DNA from: Lysobacter luteus
GTDB lineage: Bacteria; Pseudomonadota; Gammaproteobacteria; Xanthomonadales; Xanthomonadaceae
Direction of reading: 5' to 3'
Assembly (NCBI RefSeq): GCF_907164845.1
Contig: NZ_OU015430.1
Span: forward strand, 2,346,001-2,410,000
DNA: 64,000 nucleotides
Part shown: piece by piece, positions 60,997 through 64,000 of the stretch
Layout: every line of letters begins with the position of its first letter
Position numbering within the stretch: the first letter of the stretch is position 1
Translations under genes and position numbers: made by a program
The notes under the pieces: model-generated
The model's input: the letters and a program-made list of their open reading frames with translations, nothing else
Databases searched by the model: none
What the model was told of the DNA's origin: nothing

Positions 60997-61902
60997 TTAC
61001 CGGCTGCGCCACCACGCACGCGCGGCGGCGAACGGGAAGCGCAGCCAGATCGCCGCCCAGACCGCGGCCCGCAACGGCCATCCGCGCCGATGCGCCTCGA
61101 ACCGGTTGAAATAGCGCCACAGGCCACGGTGCTTGTGCCATTCGACGAACAGCGGCCGCGAGCGGCTCGACACGCCGCGCACGTGCACCACGCGCACGTG
61201 GTTGGCCACGGCCACGGTGGCACCCGCCATCCGCGCGCGCCGGCACAGGTCCAGGTCCTCGGCGTGCAGGCGGTAATCCGGGTCGAACCCGCCGATCCGC
61301 TCGAACAGGGCGCGCGGCATGAACATCAGCGCCCCCGACACCGCATCGACCGGCTGCACGTCGAGGCGATCGTCGGAGTCGACCGCCATGCCCGTGCGCT
61401 GGCCAGTGCTTCGCATCGACCGCGCCGTGAGCCCGCCGGCGAGCATCCGGCCAAAATCGGGATCGCGCCGCCGCGCCGCCGGGTCGCGCATGCCGTCCTC
61501 GCCGACCAGGTCGGCGCCGAGCAGCACCTCGCCGGCCCCGGCCAGGCCGAGGAGGCGTACCAGCGTGTCGTCCTCGACCATTGCGTCGGGATTGACGAAC
61601 GCCAGCCAGTGGACCGGCACGGCCGCCGTCGCCAGTTCGGCAACGCCCTGGTTGCAGGCCACGCTGAAGCCCGGATTGTCCGGGTTGGCAACGAAGCGCA
61701 ACCGCGGGTCCGCACTGGCGTGGCGCTGGGCGATGGCGAGGGTGTCGTCGGTGGACTGGTTATCGATGACCCGGATCGCGGCCACGCCCGCGGCTGCCCG
61801 CAGGCGCTGTAGGCATTCGTCCAGGGTCGACGCGCTCTGGTGGGTCACCACCACCACGCCGATGTCGGCGCCGGCCATGGATTGTCCGGTGCTGGCGGTC
61901 AT
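60997..61902 (-). CDS. Family 2 glycosyltransferase, rhamnosyltransferase-like
   Basis: A 301-residue GT-A enzyme. IGVVVVTHQSASTLDECLQ is the N-terminal nucleotide-binding strand, LAFVNPDAMVEDDTLVRLL the metal-site region, SGALMFMPRALFERIGGFD and LHAEDLDLCRRARMAG the acceptor and catalytic ED region. A basic C-terminal segment follows. It belongs with sugar transferases that add rhamnose-like residues to polysaccharide or glycolipid; the acceptor is not known. ATG 61902 overlaps the upstream gene's stop. Confidence 0.85.
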   Translation of the reverse strand: MTASTGQSMAGADIGVVVVTHQSASTLDECLQRLRAAAGVAAIRVIDNQSTDDTLAIAQRHASADPRLRFVANPDNPGFSVACNQGVAELATAAVPVHWLAFVNPDAMVEDDTLVRLLGLAGAGEVLLGADLVGEDGMRDPAARRRDPDFGRMLAGGLTARSMRSTGQRTGMAVDSDDRLDVQPVDAVSGALMFMPRALFERIGGFDPDYRLHAEDLDLCRRARMAGATVAVANHVRVVHVRGVSSRSRPLFVEWHKHRGLWRYFNRFEAHRRGWPLRAAVWAAIWLRFPFAAARAWWRSR

Positions 61903-62777
61903 GGGCGCGCGGGAGAGGCGGCCACAGGGCCGTCGTCGACCGTTACCGGGAACAGGTCCGGCTGCGGCTCCGGCGGGCCGACCGTCGCGAACAGGTCGGC
62001 CAGCTCGGCGCGGGTCGCACGCAGCGGGTCGCGCATCAGGAAACAGGCCACGCGGGCATGCCAGTCGGGCCAGCGCACCGCCAGCCGGTCCATGTCGCCC
62101 TCGAACGGCACGCCTTCTACCGGGCGTGCGACAAACGCCGACTCGCACAGCACGTTGCGCCAGCCCAGGCCGGCCAGCCGCAGCGACAGGTCGATCAGGC
62201 CGGCGCACCAGGAGCCGTAGCTTTCCGCGTCGAGCCCACGCGCACGCTGGCGGGCGCTGCCACGCAGCAGCACGCAATGGCCGACCGCGGCCGGCAATTC
62301 GGGGTGCGTGGCGGGCATCCGCGCGGCGGCACGCGCCAGCCGCGCGGGGTCGCGCGGCATTGGTGCTATCTCGCCGATCCGCGGCCATCCGGCGGTCTCG
62401 CCGGCGTTGCTCCAGGGCGTCGCGCTGGCGATGGAACCGTCGCTGGCCAGGCAGGCCGCCAGCCGTTCGAGCCAGCCGGGCAGCGGCACCGCGTCGGGTG
62501 CGAGCACCGCAACGTCCGCGTCGCCGCAGGCCGTCAGCACCTCGTCCAGGTGCGCGACCTCGCCGATCGTGCGCTGGCGCCGGGTGTAGTCCGCGCGCAA
62601 CCGGGTGTGCGCCATCCAGTGTTCGATCACCGCGCAGCCGCGCGGACCCGCGCAGGCATCGTCGGCAAGCCACAGCCGGGTGCCGGGTGGCGTGCCTGCC
62701 TCCAGCGCGGCCAGGCAGGCGTCCAGCGCAACGTCGTCGCTGCCGACCGGCAACACTACGATCGGCAGCTCAGCCAT
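61899..62777 (-). CDS. Family 2 glycosyltransferase-like protein
   Basis: A 292-residue protein with a reduced GT-A fold: IVVLPVGSDDVALDACLAAL at the N-terminus, VAVLAPDAVPLPGWLERLAA as the metal-site strand, and ASATPWSNAGETAGWP typical of a GT2 subgroup in Xanthomonadaceae. ATG 62777 is chosen; a GTG at 62789 is possible and ribosome-site evidence is weak for both. It overlaps the next glycosyltransferase gene (ATGA) and lies 49 nt behind gspD. No substrate is assigned. Confidence 0.75.
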   Translation of the reverse strand: MAELPIVVLPVGSDDVALDACLAALEAGTPPGTRLWLADDACAGPRGCAVIEHWMAHTRLRADYTRRQRTIGEVAHLDEVLTACGDADVAVLAPDAVPLPGWLERLAACLASDGSIASATPWSNAGETAGWPRIGEIAPMPRDPARLARAAARMPATHPELPAAVGHCVLLRGSARQRARGLDAESYGSWCAGLIDLSLRLAGLGWRNVLCESAFVARPVEGVPFEGDMDRLAVRWPDWHARVACFLMRDPLRATRAELADLFATVGPPEPQPDLFPVTVDDGPVAASPARP

Positions 62778-62826
62778 GGGCGGGGCCACGCCTCACTTCA
62801 TGCCGCGCCTCACCAAGCGCCACGGC

Positions 62827-64000
62827 TCACGGCTCGCGATGGAGCGGCTCCAGCGCGCGGAAGCGGCGGCCGTACTCGTCGGTCAGTTCGCGCGCTTCCA
62901 GCGGGTTGCGCACGATGGTCGGGGTCAGCAGGACGATGGTTTCCTCGCGACGGGTCGCCGACGACTGCGTGCCGAACAGCCCGCCGATCACCGGGATCCG
63001 GTTCAACCCCGGGAAGCCGGACGAGCCGCGGCTGACGCTGTCGCGGATCAGGCCGGCCAGCATCACCGTGTCGCCGCTCTGTATCGCCGCCTCGGTCTTG
63101 AGCTTGCGGGTATCGATGCGTACGTTGCCGAAGCGGTCCGGCTCGCCGCCCGGCGCGCTGACCTCCTGCACGATGTCGAGGAACACCATGCCGTCGCGGG
63201 TCACGCGCGGGCGCACCTTGAGGATCACGCCGGTATCGAGGTACTGCACCTGGCTGTAGCTGGTGTCGTTGCCGATACCGGGGTTGACGGTCACCGACGC
63301 GACCGGGATCCGGCTGCCGACATTGAACGTCGCCTCGGCGTTGTTGCGCACCACCACCGACGGGGTCTGGAGCATGTTGACGTCGGTCACCGAGTCGAGC
63401 GCGCTGATCACCGCCGCCGCGTTGCGGCCGAGGAATTCCCAGACCACCCCACCGGGGTTGTTGACGCCGCGCCCGATGCTGCCGGCCAGGCCGCTCCACG
63501 TGTCGCGGTCGACGGTGTCGGGGAACCCGTTGTCGGTCACCGCGCGCTCGAAGAACCAGTTGACGCCGTACTCCAGCGCGCCGCTGAGCTGCACTTCCAC
63601 CACCTGGGCCTCGATGTGCACCTGCATCGGCATCACGTCGAGCTGGCCGATCACGTCCAGGATCGACTGCCACGCCTGCGGGCTGGCACGCACCAGCAGC
63701 GAGTTGGTCTCCTCGACCGCGGACACGCCAACCTCGTCGCCGTCGACCTCCAGGCTGACGCTCGCGTTGCCGTCCTGCGCCGCGCCGAGCGACATCTCGC
63801 CGCCACCGCCGCCGGAGCCTCCACTCGTCGCGTCGCCACCCTTGCCGCCGATCGTCGCGCTGGCCATGCCGTCCTCGCCCGAGCGCAGCTCGACCGAATC
63901 CAGCCCGGGCATCAGGGATGGCGGGCCGCTGTCGCCACCGCCGCCACCCGAAGACGAACCGCCGAAGACCTCGGCCAGCCGGTCGGCGAGATCGCGCGCA
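62827..64000 (-). CDS. gspD: Type II secretion system secretin GspD/XpsD, C-terminal part
   Basis: Outer-membrane channel of the general secretion pathway. The gene runs off the window end, leaving about 391 codons. A Gly/Ser-rich linker (about 30 residues with long G runs) is followed by an N3-like domain (VSAVEETNSLLVRASPQAWQS) and the secretin barrel: VHIEAQVVEVQLSG, LQTPSVVVRNNAEATFNVG and VMLAGLIRDSVSRGSSGFPG with IPVIGGLFGT. The C-terminal S domain is very short. Xanthomonas calls this gene xpsD. Other gsp genes would lie beyond the window. Confidence 0.92.
   Translation of the reverse strand, partial: ARDLADRLAEVFGGSSSGGGGGDSGPPSLMPGLDSVELRSGEDGMASATIGGKGGDATSGGSGGGGGEMSLGAAQDGNASVSLEVDGDEVGVSAVEETNSLLVRASPQAWQSILDVIGQLDVMPMQVHIEAQVVEVQLSGALEYGVNWFFERAVTDNGFPDTVDRDTWSGLAGSIGRGVNNPGGVVWEFLGRNAAAVISALDSVTDVNMLQTPSVVVRNNAEATFNVGSRIPVASVTVNPGIGNDTSYSQVQYLDTGVILKVRPRVTRDGMVFLDIVQEVSAPGGEPDRFGNVRIDTRKLKTEAAIQSGDTVMLAGLIRDSVSRGSSGFPGLNRIPVIGGLFGTQSSATRREETIVLLTPTIVRNPLEARELTDEYGRRFRALEPLHREP

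Overview
The window is a high-GC chromosomal segment of a gammaproteobacterium of the family Xanthomonadaceae, closest in character to Luteimonas or Lysobacter. The evidence is gene order (sucCD beside pilSR-pilA-pilB-pilC-pilD-coaE; secA, a mepM-like gene, dciA, lpxC and the whole dcw cluster ending at rnpB, rsmI and lpoA) and two families of short palindromic REP sequences beginning GTAGGAGCG. No tRNA, insertion sequence, integrase or CRISPR array was seen.

Layout. 1-1754: tail of a GH15 glycosidase and otsA. 1708-4745: pgeF and rluD, divergent bamD, then a REP cluster. 4746-8571: nadE, sucD, sucC. 8741-22548: the type IV pilus locus (pilS, pilR, pilA, pilB, pilC, pilD) and coaE, broken between pilS and pilR by a 4.6-kb cassette of lower-GC character: an orphan type VI secretion VgrG with a transthyretin-like tail, a probable peptidoglycan-attacking cargo protein, and a lipoprotein that is its likely immunity protein. 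22650-28029: Nudix/ThiE-like fusion, secA, M23 peptidase, dciA. 28267-45268: lpxC and the dcw division/cell-wall cluster on the minus strand (mraZ, rsmH, ftsL, ftsI, murE, murF, mraY, ftsW, murG, murC, ddlB, ftsQ, ftsA, ftsZ). The genes are mostly chained by 1-11 nt overlaps, and murD is absent from its usual place. 45644-50850: rnpB, rsmI, lpoA, yraN, a GlcD-like oxidase and a uracil-DNA-glycosylase-family gene. 50929-58004: thiL, nusB, ribH, ribBA (ribBX type) and ribE behind an FMN riboswitch, then ribD, nrdR and glyA. 58232-64000: ettA, pyrF, two family-2 glycosyltransferases and the C-terminal part of a type II secretion secretin.

How it works together. PilS/PilR control a sigma-54 promoter (16871-16886) in front of pilA. 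PilB, PilC and PilD assemble and process the pilus. The dcw cluster is driven by a strong sigma-70 promoter overlapped by three 10-bp-spaced MraZ-type repeats, with a near-consensus DnaA box further upstream. Riboflavin genes are FMN-controlled and carry nusB and thiL along. Sixteen REP copies, mostly inverted pairs, mark intergenic junctions, and one supplies a stop codon.

The most interesting part is the VgrG/effector/lipoprotein cassette splitting the pilS-pilR pair. Function there is inferred from weak motifs and context and needs structural comparison. Most of the rest is core housekeeping sequence with firm assignments.
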